Assembly (NCBI GenBank): GCA_019242475.1
Contig: JAFAVK010000034.1
Span: forward strand, 1 to 64,000
Origin: Acidobacteriota bacterium
Lineage (GTDB): Bacteria > Acidobacteriota > Blastocatellia > Pyrinomonadales > Pyrinomonadaceae
Reading direction: 5' to 3'
Length of the DNA: 64,000 bases
In this document: piece after piece, positions 7,841 to 17,765 of the stretch
How positions within the stretch are numbered: position 1 is the stretch's first letter
Layout of the letters: each line of letters starts with the position of its first letter
The notes under the pieces: model-generated
What the model was told of the DNA's origin: nothing
Databases searched by the model: none
The model's input: only the letters and a program-made list of their open reading frames with translations
Made by a program: the position numbers and the translations under genes

Positions 7841-8157
7841 TGAATTTTCGAATCACGCCCTCAACTCTCTTCGCCCCGCGTGAAGCGTGGGCATATCGGC
7901 CGTCGGAGGCGCTAAGCCTCACGTTCCGGGTCAGAGTCTGTTCGGGTGTGTTTCAACTTACGCAAAGAGCAGGTTGGAGGGGAGGAGAGCAGGCCATGGG
8001 AGCTCGAACCTCTTGCACAGTCTTGGGGGGAAGTGCCGGGTCAGAGAATTCAATATGTCCTTGCAGGATGTGGGCGGTCAGGAAGACCGTCTGTAACTCG
8101 GCAACAGGGCCGCTAATATTCTCACTTCTCCCTGCCCATCAGTGCGCGGCGGCGGCG

Positions 8158-9492
8158 CTACTTGACGCGGCTCTTCTTCCGGCGGAGGAAGTCTATCAGG
8201 ACGAACTGCGTGAGGTTGCCGGGCGTCGCGAAGTATGCCTTGCCGTTGGTCATCGCCGACATCTGCTTGACGAACTCGACGAGGTAATAGTCCGAAGCGA
8301 GCATGAAGGTGTTGACCTGGATGCCGGCCTTGCGGCACGCCTGCACCTCGCGGAAGGTCGCGTCCATCACGACGGGGTCGCCGCCCATCGAGTTCTTGTA
8401 GAGGCGTCGGCCGCCGTGCAGCTCCCCGAACGGCTGGCGCTGGCGCCCGCGCCCTGACGCTCCCGCGGCTTCGCCTTCGAGGAAGCAGGCCGTGGGCTTG
8501 CCGTCGGTCACCATCACGATCTGCTTCATCTCCTTCCGCTGCGCCTGAAGCAGCCGGCGCGCGAGCTTCAAACCCTCAGCCGTGTTCGTGTGGTACGGGC
8601 CGACCTGCGTCGTGGCGAGGCGCGCGAGCGGCAGCTCTTCGGCGTCGTCGTGGAAGAGCACGACCTTCAGGGAGTCGCCCGGGTACTGCGTGCGGATGAG
8701 GTGCGCGAGCGCGAGCGCGACCTTCTTGGCGGGCGTGAAGCGGTCTTCGCCGTAGAGGATCATCGAGTGCGAGCAGTCGAGCATGACGACCGTCGCGCAC
8801 GAAGACTGGTAGTCCTGCTGGTGGACGTGCAGGTCTGAGTATTCGAGGTTCAGGGGGACGGTGAGCCCCTCGCGCTTGATGGCCGAGAGGAGCGTCGTGT
8901 TCACGTCGAGGTTGATCGTGTCGCCGAACTCGTAAGGCTTCGGCGACTGCGACGCCTCGACGCCCGTCGAGAGGTGCGGCGTGTCGTGGCGGCCGATGGA
9001 ACTCTTGCCCATGCTCCCGAGCAGGCTTCTCAAAGTCTTGTAGCCGAGGAAGTCGAGCCCCTTCTCCGTCACCTCGAACTTCACGTTGCGCGGCAAAGGC
9101 TCGCCGACCTCGCCCCGCCCCTGCCCGCGCCGCCGCTGCCGCTCGGCCTCGGCCGGCTCCTCGCTCAGCTTCAAATAGCCTTCCTCGACCAGTCGCTCGA
9201 TGAGTTGATTCAACAACTCCTCCAACTGCGACCCCTTGAACTGCCCCTTGTTCTCGGCGAGCATCTCCTCCACGTCGCGCTCGGACAGCTCGCCCATCTC
9301 CAGCAGCGCCTGCAAGAGCGCCTGCCGCAGCGCGTCCAGAGACTTGTCCGGGTCTTGCCGCTGCCGCGTCCAGTAGTAGTCCTCGTCGTACCCCGACGAC
9401 AGCAGCGAGTCCTGCAACAACCCCATCAAATCGCCCAGGGACAGCCCCGACACGTCGAACCCCTTGAACCTCGAATAACGTATGAACTTCAT
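8158..9492 (-). CDS. VWA-domain protein, partner of MoxR-type ATPase
   Basis: A 444-residue cytoplasmic protein. The N-terminal 130 residues are helical and charged with a basic/Arg-rich linker. The C-terminal half is a von Willebrand factor A domain with the metal site DCSHS (Asp239, Ser241, Ser243), HTNTAEG and VTDGKP. Such proteins pair with MoxR/BchI-like AAA+ ATPases in chelatase-like or chaperone complexes. The ATPase is encoded just upstream in the same operon with a HicB-like gene in between, whose stop abuts this ATG. No cobalt, magnesium or nitrate pathway gene is nearby, so a MoxR-type maturation role is more likely than pigment synthesis. Confidence 0.85.
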   Translation of the reverse strand: MKFIRYSRFKGFDVSGLSLGDLMGLLQDSLLSSGYDEDYYWTRQRQDPDKSLDALRQALLQALLEMGELSERDVEEMLAENKGQFKGSQLEELLNQLIERLVEEGYLKLSEEPAEAERQRRRGQGRGEVGEPLPRNVKFEVTEKGLDFLGYKTLRSLLGSMGKSSIGRHDTPHLSTGVEASQSPKPYEFGDTINLDVNTTLLSAIKREGLTVPLNLEYSDLHVHQQDYQSSCATVVMLDCSHSMILYGEDRFTPAKKVALALAHLIRTQYPGDSLKVVLFHDDAEELPLARLATTQVGPYHTNTAEGLKLARRLLQAQRKEMKQIVMVTDGKPTACFLEGEAAGASGRGRQRQPFGELHGGRRLYKNSMGGDPVVMDATFREVQACRKAGIQVNTFMLASDYYLVEFVKQMSAMTNGKAYFATPGNLTQFVLIDFLRRKKSRVK

Positions 9493-9681
9493 TTACTTCT
9501 TCCCCGCGGACTCTGCGGCCAGTTCCTCGTTAGCCTGTCTGACAAGGGCAATAGCTTCCGCCAAATTCTCTCGCACCTCTTTGAGAGTCTCGCCTTGCGC
9601 GTTAACACCTGCCAGCCCTTCGACAAAGGCGATGTAGCCTTCGGGCACTTTGATGTAGACGGCTCTCAAAGGCAAATCCAT
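9493..9681 (-). CDS. HicB-like antitoxin-fold protein without HicA
   Basis: 62 residues: LRAVYIKVPEGYIAFVEGLAGVNAQGETLKEVRENLAEAI, the partial RNase-H fold typical of HicB antitoxins (substrate-like EGLAGVNAQGET segment, then a helix). ATG at 9679-9681 follows GAAGGAG, which overlaps the end of the MoxR gene. No DNA-binding tail and no HicA mRNA-interferase frame is seen beside it. It lies tightly inside the MoxR-VWA operon, so it may be an orphan antitoxin or have been adopted by that complex. Confidence 0.75.
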   Translation of the reverse strand: MDLPLRAVYIKVPEGYIAFVEGLAGVNAQGETLKEVRENLAEAIALVRQANEELAAESAGKK

Positions 9682-9692
9682 TCTCTTCTCCT

Positions 9693-11162
<1,470 letters not shown>

Positions 11163-11186
11163 TACTTTGAACCTTGTCCCCTTGAT

Positions 11187-12572
11187 TTAACTTCTTCTGC
11201 GTTGGTTGTCGAGCAGCGCGGCGAGCGCCTGCGCCAGCGTGCGGTAGGTGCGCAGGCCGCGCATGTCGAGCCCGAGCCCGACGAGCGTCTGCGCGACCTG
11301 CGCGCCGACGCCGGTCACACACGCCTCCGCGCCGACCAGTTTCAAAGCCTGCACGAGGTTCGTCAAATTCGCCACCGCGTGCGAGTCCACGAGGCGCGCG
11401 CCCGTGATGTCGAGGATGCAGACGCGCGCGCCCTGCCGCGTCACCTCCTGCAAGGCGGCGCGCGTCGCCTTCGAAGTCCGCTCCGTGTCGAGCGAGCCGA
11501 TGAGCGGCAAGACCAGCACGCCTTCGAGCACGGGCACGACCGGAGTGGAGACCTCCTCAAGCGTCCGCTCGCGCTCGCGCAGAAGCTCGGCCAGCGCCTC
11601 CTCCGCGCGCCTGCGCTCGATTCCCTGCGCGATGACGTTCGCCACGGACGCGAGCGCTTCGAGCGTGTCGTCGGGCAGCGCCCTGCGCGCGAACATCGCC
11701 AGCACGCCGACCAGACGGTCTTCGACCAAGAGGGGATAGCCGGCAAAGGCCACCATGCCCTCGCGCCGCGCCCACTCCTGGTCGCCGACGCGCGGGTCGC
11801 CTAGAACAGAGTTCGTCAGGTGCGGCCGGCGCTCGGCCGCGATGAGCCCGATCTTGAACCTGCCCACGGGCACGCGCCCGTGTGGCCCGTCCGTGTGCGT
11901 GTACATCCCCGCGCTCGCCTGTAACTCCAAAACGTCCGCGCCGCGCTCGATCGTCCAGACGCGCGCGAAGGCCGCGTCGAGGTGTTTGACGACGGCCTCG
12001 GCGCAGCTTTGCAGGACGCGGCGCAGGGGCACTTCGCCCTCGGCGAGCGCGGCGCCGACCTCCGCGCCGAGCGCGGCCTGGTGGATGCGGCGCGCCAGCT
12101 CCACGTCGCGGCGGCGGCGGGCGGTGATGTCGCGCGCGATGTTGGCGGCGCCGACGGTGCGCCCCTTCGAGTCGCGGACGGGCGAGACGCTGACGGCGAC
12201 CTCGACGCGCGTGCCGTCCTTGCGCAGGCGCACGGTCTCAAGGTAGGTCACCTTCTCGCCGCGGCGGAGGGCGGCCTCGATCTCCTGGAGCTGCGGGTGC
12301 AGCTCTTCGGGGACGATGGTCGAGATGTGCTTGCCCAAGACCTCCTCGGCCTTGTAGCCGTAGAGCCGCTCGGCCGACGCGTTGAAGCTCGTGATGACGC
12401 CTTCGAGCGTCTTCGAGACGATGGCGTCTTCGGACGAATCGACGATGGCGGCGAGCCACGCGCGGTCAACGTCGGCCGACGACGCGGCGCCGTTCTCCTG
12501 CGCGGCCCGCGCATCGACGCTCGCGTCCGCCGCCGCGGCGGCCTTCTTCGTTGGGGTCTCTTTGCGGCTCAT
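11187..12572 (-). CDS. PAS-GAF-STAS sensor protein (RsbR-like)
   Basis: 461 residues: an Ala-rich start, PAS at about 38-150 (IVDSSEDAIVSKTLEGVI, ending DITARRRRD), GAF at about 165-320, a short coiled coil and a C-terminal STAS domain at about 345-450 with CILDITGARLVDSHAVANL. RsbR proteins of stressosomes carry Thr at the DxxVAN position; here it is DSHAVAN, so a Ser could be phosphorylated. The ATG overlaps the Nudix-MBL stop by ATGA, so the two are co-translated. Likely a cytoplasmic sensor feeding a partner-switch pathway; an RsbV/RsbW-like pair lies at 57.9-58.9 kb. Confidence 0.85.
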   Translation of the reverse strand: MSRKETPTKKAAAAADASVDARAAQENGAASSADVDRAWLAAIVDSSEDAIVSKTLEGVITSFNASAERLYGYKAEEVLGKHISTIVPEELHPQLQEIEAALRRGEKVTYLETVRLRKDGTRVEVAVSVSPVRDSKGRTVGAANIARDITARRRRDVELARRIHQAALGAEVGAALAEGEVPLRRVLQSCAEAVVKHLDAAFARVWTIERGADVLELQASAGMYTHTDGPHGRVPVGRFKIGLIAAERRPHLTNSVLGDPRVGDQEWARREGMVAFAGYPLLVEDRLVGVLAMFARRALPDDTLEALASVANVIAQGIERRRAEEALAELLRERERTLEEVSTPVVPVLEGVLVLPLIGSLDTERTSKATRAALQEVTRQGARVCILDITGARLVDSHAVANLTNLVQALKLVGAEACVTGVGAQVAQTLVGLGLDMRGLRTYRTLAQALAALLDNQRRRS

Positions 12573-14104
12573 CTGTTTGCGTCGAAGCGCCCGCCTTCGT
12601 CGCGGCGGACGAGCCCGTCCTCTTCGAGCTTGAAGAGGTGGGCCATCACGGCGCGCTCGGCCAGCGCGTGCATCTTCGGGTGAACGTCGGTGTAGACGCG
12701 CGCGACGATCTCGGCCGGCGTCCCGGCGCCCGACCGCACGGCCGCGAGGATGTCGCGCTCGCGCTTGTGACGGTGCGCGATGTATTCGTCTATCTTGGCG
12801 AAGGGGCTGCCGACCGCCGGGCCGTGGCCGCCGAAGAGCGCCACGAGGCGCGGCAGGCTTCGGTAGCGTTCGAGCGACGCGAGGTAGTCGCGCACGCTCC
12901 CCTCCTCCGGGTCGATGAGCACGGAGCCGATGCCGACGACGTTGTCGCCCGTGAGCAGCGCACCCGCGTGCTCGTCGTAGAAGGAGAGGTGCCCGCGCGT
13001 GTGGCCCGGCGTGTGCATCGCGCGCAGGGAGATGGAAGGGTCGCCTTCGAGTTCTAACAGCTCGCCGTCTTCGACGAAGCGGTCAACGCGGACTCTTCCT
13101 TCCAACGCTTCCGCGGTCAGGCGGTGCGCGGCGACGGTCAACCCGAACTGTTCGCGCAACCTCTCAACGCCTCCGACGTGGTCGGGGTGTTGGTGCGTGA
13201 GGACTATCTCCCGCGCCCGCCGGCCTTCCGACTGTAGCTCTCCGATGAAGTCGCTCAGCACCTCCTGCTCGTCCTCGTAGGGCGAGCCGGGGTCGAAGAT
13301 GACGAAGTCGCGCGTGCCTAGAAGGTAGCAGTTGGTCGTCGTCGCGGGCGGCTTGGTCGGCGTGCGCAAAGGCACGCAGACGAAGCCGGGCAGAAACTCG
13401 ATCCGGCGCACGGGCTCGCGCCGCGCCTGCGGCACGGAGAGGAAACGTTCCGTCAAGTCGTCCGTCAAGCCGCCGGCCACCGTGCGGACGGCGTGGATGA
13501 CGGGCGGCGCGGCCATCAGCTCGAAGCGGCGCCAGCGTTCCAGAGCCGCGGACGCACGTTCCCAACCGCCTTCGTCAAACTCCGCCGTGAGCAGCCGCGG
13601 CTCCTGCTTGCGCGGGCAGCGCACGACGAAGAAGTGCGTGTCGAAGCGCCGCGGGCTGAAGGGCGGCGTCACCCAGCGGCCGGCGGGCGTGAAGTCGCGC
13701 GCGTCGAGGCGCAGGCCGTAGTGTTCGAGCAGCCCGGCGAACGTCATGCGCCCCGAGGTCAGATCGTCGCGCACGGATTCGAGCTGCCCCTTCGTCAAAT
13801 GCTCCGCGCCGCGCGCGGCCAGAACGCTCAGCTCTTCGAACAGCTCGCGCGCCGCGCACGCGATCATCGAAGCCGTCTCCCGGTCGAACGCCTGCTCGAC
13901 TTCGACTTCGGCGTCCGCCTCGTCGCGCTGCCCGCCGGGGAAGGCGTAGAAGCCCGGCTGGAAGGCCAGCCGCTCGCCCCGCCGTGCCCAGAAGACCTCC
14001 GGGTCGCCGTCCCCGCCGCGCACGAGCACCACGGCCGCCGCGTCCTTCGGCACCGCCGGCGCGCTCGTCGGCCGCTTGTCTTGAAGTGTGATGGCTTCGC
14101 TCAA
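12569..14104 (-). CDS. Nudix hydrolase-metallo-beta-lactamase fusion
   Basis: 511 residues with two hydrolase folds. Residues 18-215 are a Nudix domain with GGQR and RELFEELSVL (Arg86, Glu90, Glu91), the spaced-out box of the NUDT7/8/19 CoA-pyrophosphatase-like group. Residues 240-500 are a metallo-beta-lactamase fold with THQHPDH, HTPGHTRGH, TGDNV and GGHGP, close to LACTB2-type nucleases, followed by a winged-helix-like tail. The fusion is known from acidobacteria and some other lineages; the substrate is not established. Coupled to the PAS-GAF-STAS gene by a four-base overlap. Confidence 0.88.
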   Translation of the reverse strand: MSEAITLQDKRPTSAPAVPKDAAAVVLVRGGDGDPEVFWARRGERLAFQPGFYAFPGGQRDEADAEVEVEQAFDRETASMIACAARELFEELSVLAARGAEHLTKGQLESVRDDLTSGRMTFAGLLEHYGLRLDARDFTPAGRWVTPPFSPRRFDTHFFVVRCPRKQEPRLLTAEFDEGGWERASAALERWRRFELMAAPPVIHAVRTVAGGLTDDLTERFLSVPQARREPVRRIEFLPGFVCVPLRTPTKPPATTTNCYLLGTRDFVIFDPGSPYEDEQEVLSDFIGELQSEGRRAREIVLTHQHPDHVGGVERLREQFGLTVAAHRLTAEALEGRVRVDRFVEDGELLELEGDPSISLRAMHTPGHTRGHLSFYDEHAGALLTGDNVVGIGSVLIDPEEGSVRDYLASLERYRSLPRLVALFGGHGPAVGSPFAKIDEYIAHRHKRERDILAAVRSGAGTPAEIVARVYTDVHPKMHALAERAVMAHLFKLEEDGLVRRDEGGRFDANR

Positions 14105-14113
14105 CTGTTAATA

Positions 14114-14191
14114 AAGTGATGAATGATGAGTGATGAATGATGAATTGACTGCGGCCTTAATTCATCATTCATCACTCATCATTCATCACTT
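14114..14191. repeat. heptamer hairpin, TGATGAR family
   Basis: A perfect 33-base stem (14114-14146 with 14159-14191) and a 12-base loop. Each arm is four tandem TGATGAR heptamers. It lies between the Moco oxidoreductase stop and the Nudix-MBL start on the minus strand. Same family at 24263-24339 and 42709-42804. Confidence 0.9.
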
Positions 14192-14194
14192 CCT

Positions 14195-14887
14195 TTATCC
14201 CTCGTCTTGATAGCGGAAGCGCTCGCCGTCCTGTCCGTTCCAGGGGTTGCCGCGCATGTGGTAGCCGCCCTCCTCCCAGAAGCCGGCCTCGTCCTCGGCG
14301 AGGAAGCGGACGCCCTTGACCCACTTGGCCGACTTCCAGGCGTAGAGCCGCGGGACGACGAGGCGGACGGGGCCGCCGTGCTCGGGCGGGATGGGCCGGC
14401 CGTCGTTCGTCCAGGCGAAGAGCGAGTCCTCGGCGAGGAAATATTCAAGCGGCAGGTTCGTCGTCCACCCGTAGTCGTGCGCTTCGGCGACGACGAACTT
14501 CGCCTCGGGCTTGACGCCGACCATCTCGGCGACCGTCCGCGTCGAGACGCCGCCCCACAGGTTATCCAAACGCGACCAGCGCGTCACGCAGTGGAAGTCG
14601 GCGTAGACCTTCACCGCGGGCAGTTGCAGGAACTCGTCGAGCGACCACTTCGAAGGTCTCTCGACCAGCCCGCCGGCCTCGAACTGCCACGTCTCAAGGT
14701 CAACCTGCGGCGTGCCGTGGGCGTCGAGCACGGGCCACTTGCGCGTGCGCGTCTGGCCGGGCGGCAGGCGCCGCTCGCGGCGCGTGTCGGGGCTGACAAT
14801 GACGCCGCCGCCCTCGAACTCCTCCGCCCGCCGCGGCTCGCCCTCCTGCCGGAAGGGGTCTTTGGAAAGCCGGTCGAGGAAACTCAT
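14195..14887 (-). CDS. molybdopterin-dependent oxidoreductase (sulfite oxidase/MsrP-type domain)
   Basis: 230 residues forming an Oxidored_molyb domain: DADGLVERP-like strand, LQLPAVKVYADFHCVTRWS with the Moco cysteine Cys100, NLWGGVSTRTV, then PPEHGGPVRLVVPRLYAWKSAKWVKG, which is the classical core, and NPWNGQDGERF at the end. There is no twin-arginine signal and no second dimerisation domain, so this is a compact, probably cytoplasmic member. Partner haem or flavin subunits are not nearby. The physiological substrate cannot be assigned. Confidence 0.88.
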   Translation of the reverse strand: MSFLDRLSKDPFRQEGEPRRAEEFEGGGVIVSPDTRRERRLPPGQTRTRKWPVLDAHGTPQVDLETWQFEAGGLVERPSKWSLDEFLQLPAVKVYADFHCVTRWSRLDNLWGGVSTRTVAEMVGVKPEAKFVVAEAHDYGWTTNLPLEYFLAEDSLFAWTNDGRPIPPEHGGPVRLVVPRLYAWKSAKWVKGVRFLAEDEAGFWEEGGYHMRGNPWNGQDGERFRYQDEG

Positions 14888-14891
14888 AAAG

Positions 14892-14982
14892 CAGTAGACA
14901 GTAGAAAAGCTTTCGTCAGTCGAGTCGTACGTTTGTCAGCATCAGCCTCCGCCGCGCGGAGCCTACTGTCTACTGACTACTG
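14892..14982. repeat. heptamer hairpin, CAGTAGN family
   Basis: CAGTAGACAGTAG at 14892-14904 pairs with 14963-14975; the right arm carries one further CAGTAGT-type unit. The adjacent minus-strand gene ends in it: the stop TAG at 14977-14979 is part of a CAGTAG unit. Same family at 63411-63510. Confidence 0.75.
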
Positions 14983-15408
14983 TTTCTTCCCCGCCCGTTC
15001 TGCCAGCCGCATCAACTCGTCCGGCATCCACTTGGAGACGCCCTTCTGCAAGGCGCCTTCGATGCCGACGGTGCGGTCGTGCCAGTCGTCGGCCCGGCCG
15101 GGCGCGCCGCGCTCGCGCTCGTAGCGGAGCGTCTGGTCGAGGCTCAAGGCGATGCCGTTGACGATCTCGCGCCAGTCCTCCATCTGGATTCCGCGGCGGA
15201 TGATGGAGAGGCCGGCCGTCCAGTCCTCCTCGGGGGCGCGCGCGTCCTGCTCGGGGATGGTCAGGTTTGCGAGCGGCGGCAGCGGGCTGTCCTTGAACTC
15301 TTCGTAGAGCCTGCGCCGCAGGTCTTTGAGCGACAGCTTCTCGTCGGCGCGCGCCAGCTCCAGCGCGTGGCGGAAGATGTCGGGCACGCTGGTCTGTTCT
15401 TTCGCCAT
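14977..15408 (-). CDS. conserved-looking hypothetical protein, 143 residues
   Basis: A soluble, charged, helical protein (FRHALELARADEKLSLKDLRRRLYEEF; ENGIALSLDQTLRYERERG-like second half) with no signal peptide or membrane segment. I do not recognise the family. The N-terminal third could be a helix-turn-helix-like bundle. Its last codons and stop (KKQ*) are encoded by a heptamer repeat unit. It is divergent from the subtilase gene at 15560. Confidence 0.7.
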   Translation of the reverse strand: MAKEQTSVPDIFRHALELARADEKLSLKDLRRRLYEEFKDSPLPPLANLTIPEQDARAPEEDWTAGLSIIRRGIQMEDWREIVNGIALSLDQTLRYERERGAPGRADDWHDRTVGIEGALQKGVSKWMPDELMRLAERAGKKQ

Positions 15409-15559
15409 CGGTCGCCCCTTCGTCTGAACTTTTAAGGTTTACGCCTGCCGCTAATTTATAACATTTGTCCGCGCGTGGCGAATCCGCCGCTTTGCCGTTC
15501 CTTGCGCCGCCGCGCGTTCGCCTGCATGATAGGGAAAAATTTCAAGGGGCTGGTGCAAA

Positions 15560-16915
15560 GTGTCTGAGACGTTGGAAGGGTCTGTGCATGTGTCGGAGGT
15601 GCCGGCGGGCCGTCCCGCGTGCCCGGTCTGCTGGCGCGAGGCGGGCGAGGGGCTGACGCCGTTCGAGCAGCTGCCGGGCGAGTTGCAGGAGTTGGTCGCG
15701 GCCAACGCGCCCGCGGGCGTGCAGGCCGTCTGCCCGCGCTGCCTGGAGCTGTTCGGCCGCGCCCGCGCGCAGCTCGAAAAGTACGCGGCCGTCTTCGAGC
15801 AGGGGCGCCAAGTGCTGCCGACCTGGCTGCGGCTCGGCGCGCACGAACACTTCACCGGCCGGGGCATCACCATCGCCTTCCTCGACTCGGGCTTCTACCC
15901 GCACCCCGATTTGACGACGCCGCACAGCCGCATCCTCGCGTACCACAACATCTCCCCGAAGGGCACGGGCAGACTCGAAGACGTGGACGTGGCGAGCTGG
16001 CACGGCATGATGACCTCGGTCGTCGCCGCCGGCAACGGCGCGCTCTCGGGCGGCTTCTTCCGCTCCATCGCGCCCGACTGCAACGTCGTGCTGGTGAAGG
16101 TCAGCAAGTCGGGGCACATCGGCGAGAAGAACATCGAGCGCGGCCTGAAGTGGCTCATCGAGAACCGGGAGAAGTACGGCATCCGCGTCGTCAACATCTC
16201 GGCCGGCGGCGACGGGGAGAGTTCCTACCTTGACAACGCCCTCTGCCAGACGGTCGAGCGCGCCGTGCGCGAAGGGCTGGTCGTCGTCTGCGCGGTGGGG
16301 AACGCGGGCTGGGAGCCGGGCCACCCCGTCATCCCGCCCGCCTCCTCGCCCTCCTGCATCGCGGTCGGCGGCCTCAACGACCAGAACTCGCTCGACCGCG
16401 CGCGCCACAGCCTCTACCGCTCCTCCTACGGCCCGACCTTCGACGGGTTGCAGAAGCCAGAGGTCATCGCGCCCGGCATCTGGGTGCCCGCGCCCATCCT
16501 GCCGCACACGCCGACCGCGGCCGAGGCCGAGCTGTACGCCAGATTAGACCGCGCCTCGGATGAAGAGTTGTTGCCGCTCATTGAAGAACACAAAGACGTT
16601 GACCGCGACATCTACGAGGCGCGCGCGCTCCCGACCTACCTCATCCGCCAGCTCGTCTCGGTCAAGCTCCACGAGGCGGACGTGATCTCCGAGCACTACA
16701 AGTTCGTGGACGGCACCTCCTTCGCCGCGCCCATCGTCTCCTCGACCGTGGCCTGCATGCTCGAAGCCAACCCGCACCTCTCGCCGCAGCAGGTCAAGCG
16801 CATCCTCATCGACACGGCCGAACGCCTCCCCGGCGTCGAGATCGACCGCCAGGGCTGGGGCGTCATCGCCCCCCGCCGCGCGGTCGAAGTCGCCCTCTCG
16901 CTCCGGCCGCAGTGA
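15560..16915 (+). CDS. cytoplasmic subtilisin-like (S8) protease with N-terminal four-cysteine module
   Basis: 451 residues. Peptidase S8 triad Asp109 (FLDSGF), His148 (WHGMMTS) and Ser387 (GTSFAAP), oxyanion Asn248 (VGNAG). There is no signal peptide or prosegment; instead the first 65 residues hold CPVC (21-24) and CPRC (58-61), a likely zinc ribbon. An inserted acidic helical segment at about 315-375 interrupts the fold before the Ser motif. Starts at GTG 15560 with AAGGGG upstream. An intracellular protease acting on its own substrate or a partner is inferred. Confidence 0.9.
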   Translation: MSETLEGSVHVSEVPAGRPACPVCWREAGEGLTPFEQLPGELQELVAANAPAGVQAVCPRCLELFGRARAQLEKYAAVFEQGRQVLPTWLRLGAHEHFTGRGITIAFLDSGFYPHPDLTTPHSRILAYHNISPKGTGRLEDVDVASWHGMMTSVVAAGNGALSGGFFRSIAPDCNVVLVKVSKSGHIGEKNIERGLKWLIENREKYGIRVVNISAGGDGESSYLDNALCQTVERAVREGLVVVCAVGNAGWEPGHPVIPPASSPSCIAVGGLNDQNSLDRARHSLYRSSYGPTFDGLQKPEVIAPGIWVPAPILPHTPTAAEAELYARLDRASDEELLPLIEEHKDVDRDIYEARALPTYLIRQLVSVKLHEADVISEHYKFVDGTSFAAPIVSSTVACMLEANPHLSPQQVKRILIDTAERLPGVEIDRQGWGVIAPRRAVEVALSLRPQ

Positions 16916-16926
16916 GAAGGACGCAG

Positions 16927-17331
16927 TCAATAAACAGAGGAGGCGTCAGTGTATGCGGAATAGACAGGCTTGGTAGGCTTCTCGGCAGATACAAATTCCG
17001 CGCCGGCACTAATCGCCGCGGCTAAATGTAAAGCGTCTATCGCGCCGAGGCCGTGTTTACAGGCGAGGTCAAAGGCGGGTTGGAGAAAGGAGGATGGGTC
17101 TATCCAGGTCGCTACGCCTTTAAAATACCTCTCATAAAAAGCCAGCTCCTTTTTCCTGCCGTATTTTGTCGGAATGGGCAAGACTTCAAGCTTAAGAAAT
17201 TCTGTCGCCACAAATTCCCGATTAGGGTCTGCCAGCACGGAAAGGGCGCGCATTTTCCGTGCGGCATCTTGGCCGACAACCGCGTTGATTAGGACGGAAG
17301 CGTCTACGAAGGTGGGTTGTTTAGACGGCAT
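16927..17331 (-). CDS. PIN-domain ribonuclease, VapC-like toxin
   Basis: 134 residues with PIN fold hallmarks: VDASVLINAVV (Asp10), TEFLKLEVLPIP (acidic residue 44 or 49), GAIDALHLAAAISAGAEFVS (Asp99) and Glu117. It starts inside the 3' end of the upstream antitoxin gene (11-base overlap), the normal VapBC layout. Likely Mg-dependent RNase neutralised by the upstream product. Convergent with the subtilase gene, only 11 bases apart. Confidence 0.85.
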   Translation of the reverse strand: MPSKQPTFVDASVLINAVVGQDAARKMRALSVLADPNREFVATEFLKLEVLPIPTKYGRKKELAFYERYFKGVATWIDPSSFLQPAFDLACKHGLGAIDALHLAAAISAGAEFVSAEKPTKPVYSAYTDASSVY

Positions 17332-17545
17332 CTTGTTGGACGTGGCCGCCGCGACGGCGCATCAACTCGTTCTCTATCTCATCCTCGCTGAGTAGCCTTC
17401 CGCCGGAACTTTCATAATCACGGCTGAGGTCAAACAGTTCACGCCCTAAGTCGGACATGTCCTCGTATCTCAAATCGGGAGTACGCGCCCGGCGGACGTT
17501 AGACTCGCCCTGGTGCTCGCGGTTTGTGTCGTGCGCTTGAGACAT
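17321..17545 (-). CDS. antitoxin of the PIN toxin
   Basis: 74 residues, hydrophilic, with DMSDLGRELFDLSRDYESSGG and a C-terminal RLLSEDEIENELMRRRGG segment. This is the acidic/helical tail pattern of small antitoxins that wrap a PIN toxin; I cannot place it in a named antitoxin family. GGAGG precedes the ATG. Overlap with the toxin supports co-translation, and a palindrome just upstream (17557-17571) is a plausible autoregulatory operator. Confidence 0.65.
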   Translation of the reverse strand: MSQAHDTNREHQGESNVRRARTPDLRYEDMSDLGRELFDLSRDYESSGGRLLSEDEIENELMRRRGGHVQQDAV

Positions 17546-17556
17546 AAAACCTCCGT

Positions 17557-17571
17557 GGTGATTTTATCACC
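17557..17571. promoter_or_regulatory. palindrome upstream of the VapBC-like pair
   Basis: GGTGATTTTATCACC, six-base arms around TTT, 12 bases before the antitoxin start codon. Position and AT-rich centre fit an autoregulatory operator of a toxin-antitoxin pair. Confidence 0.45.
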
Positions 17572-17765
17572 TGTCGGTAGTGCCAGCGCATTAAAGTCCT
17601 CTGCCGGCCTTCCCAAAGGACAGACCCGCCAACTGCAACCTTTTTCCTGCGCTCCTGATTGAAGGGTAATGACGGACGGCGGCGCTTTCGTCCGCATCGG
17701 CGTGGCGCGCGCCTTGCTCTGTTGACGTTGCTCTCCCGAATCTTCGGGACGGAGTTTTAAGAGTT

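Larger units (their letters stand above)
7680..8157. other. 478-base region without a convincing gene
   Basis: Holds the promoter and dyad cluster of the STAS gene (7720-7840). The remainder, 7860-8157, has frames on both strands, but none combines a ribosome site with a recognisable protein. It lies downstream of the VWA gene, which ends at 8158. GAGGC-N5-GCCTC near 7908-7922 can form a small stem. Confidence 0.5.

Noticed and set aside
7887..8096. 69-codon frame in the 7.7-8.1 kb gap
   Set aside because: No ribosome site, no recognisable protein and no conserved pattern.
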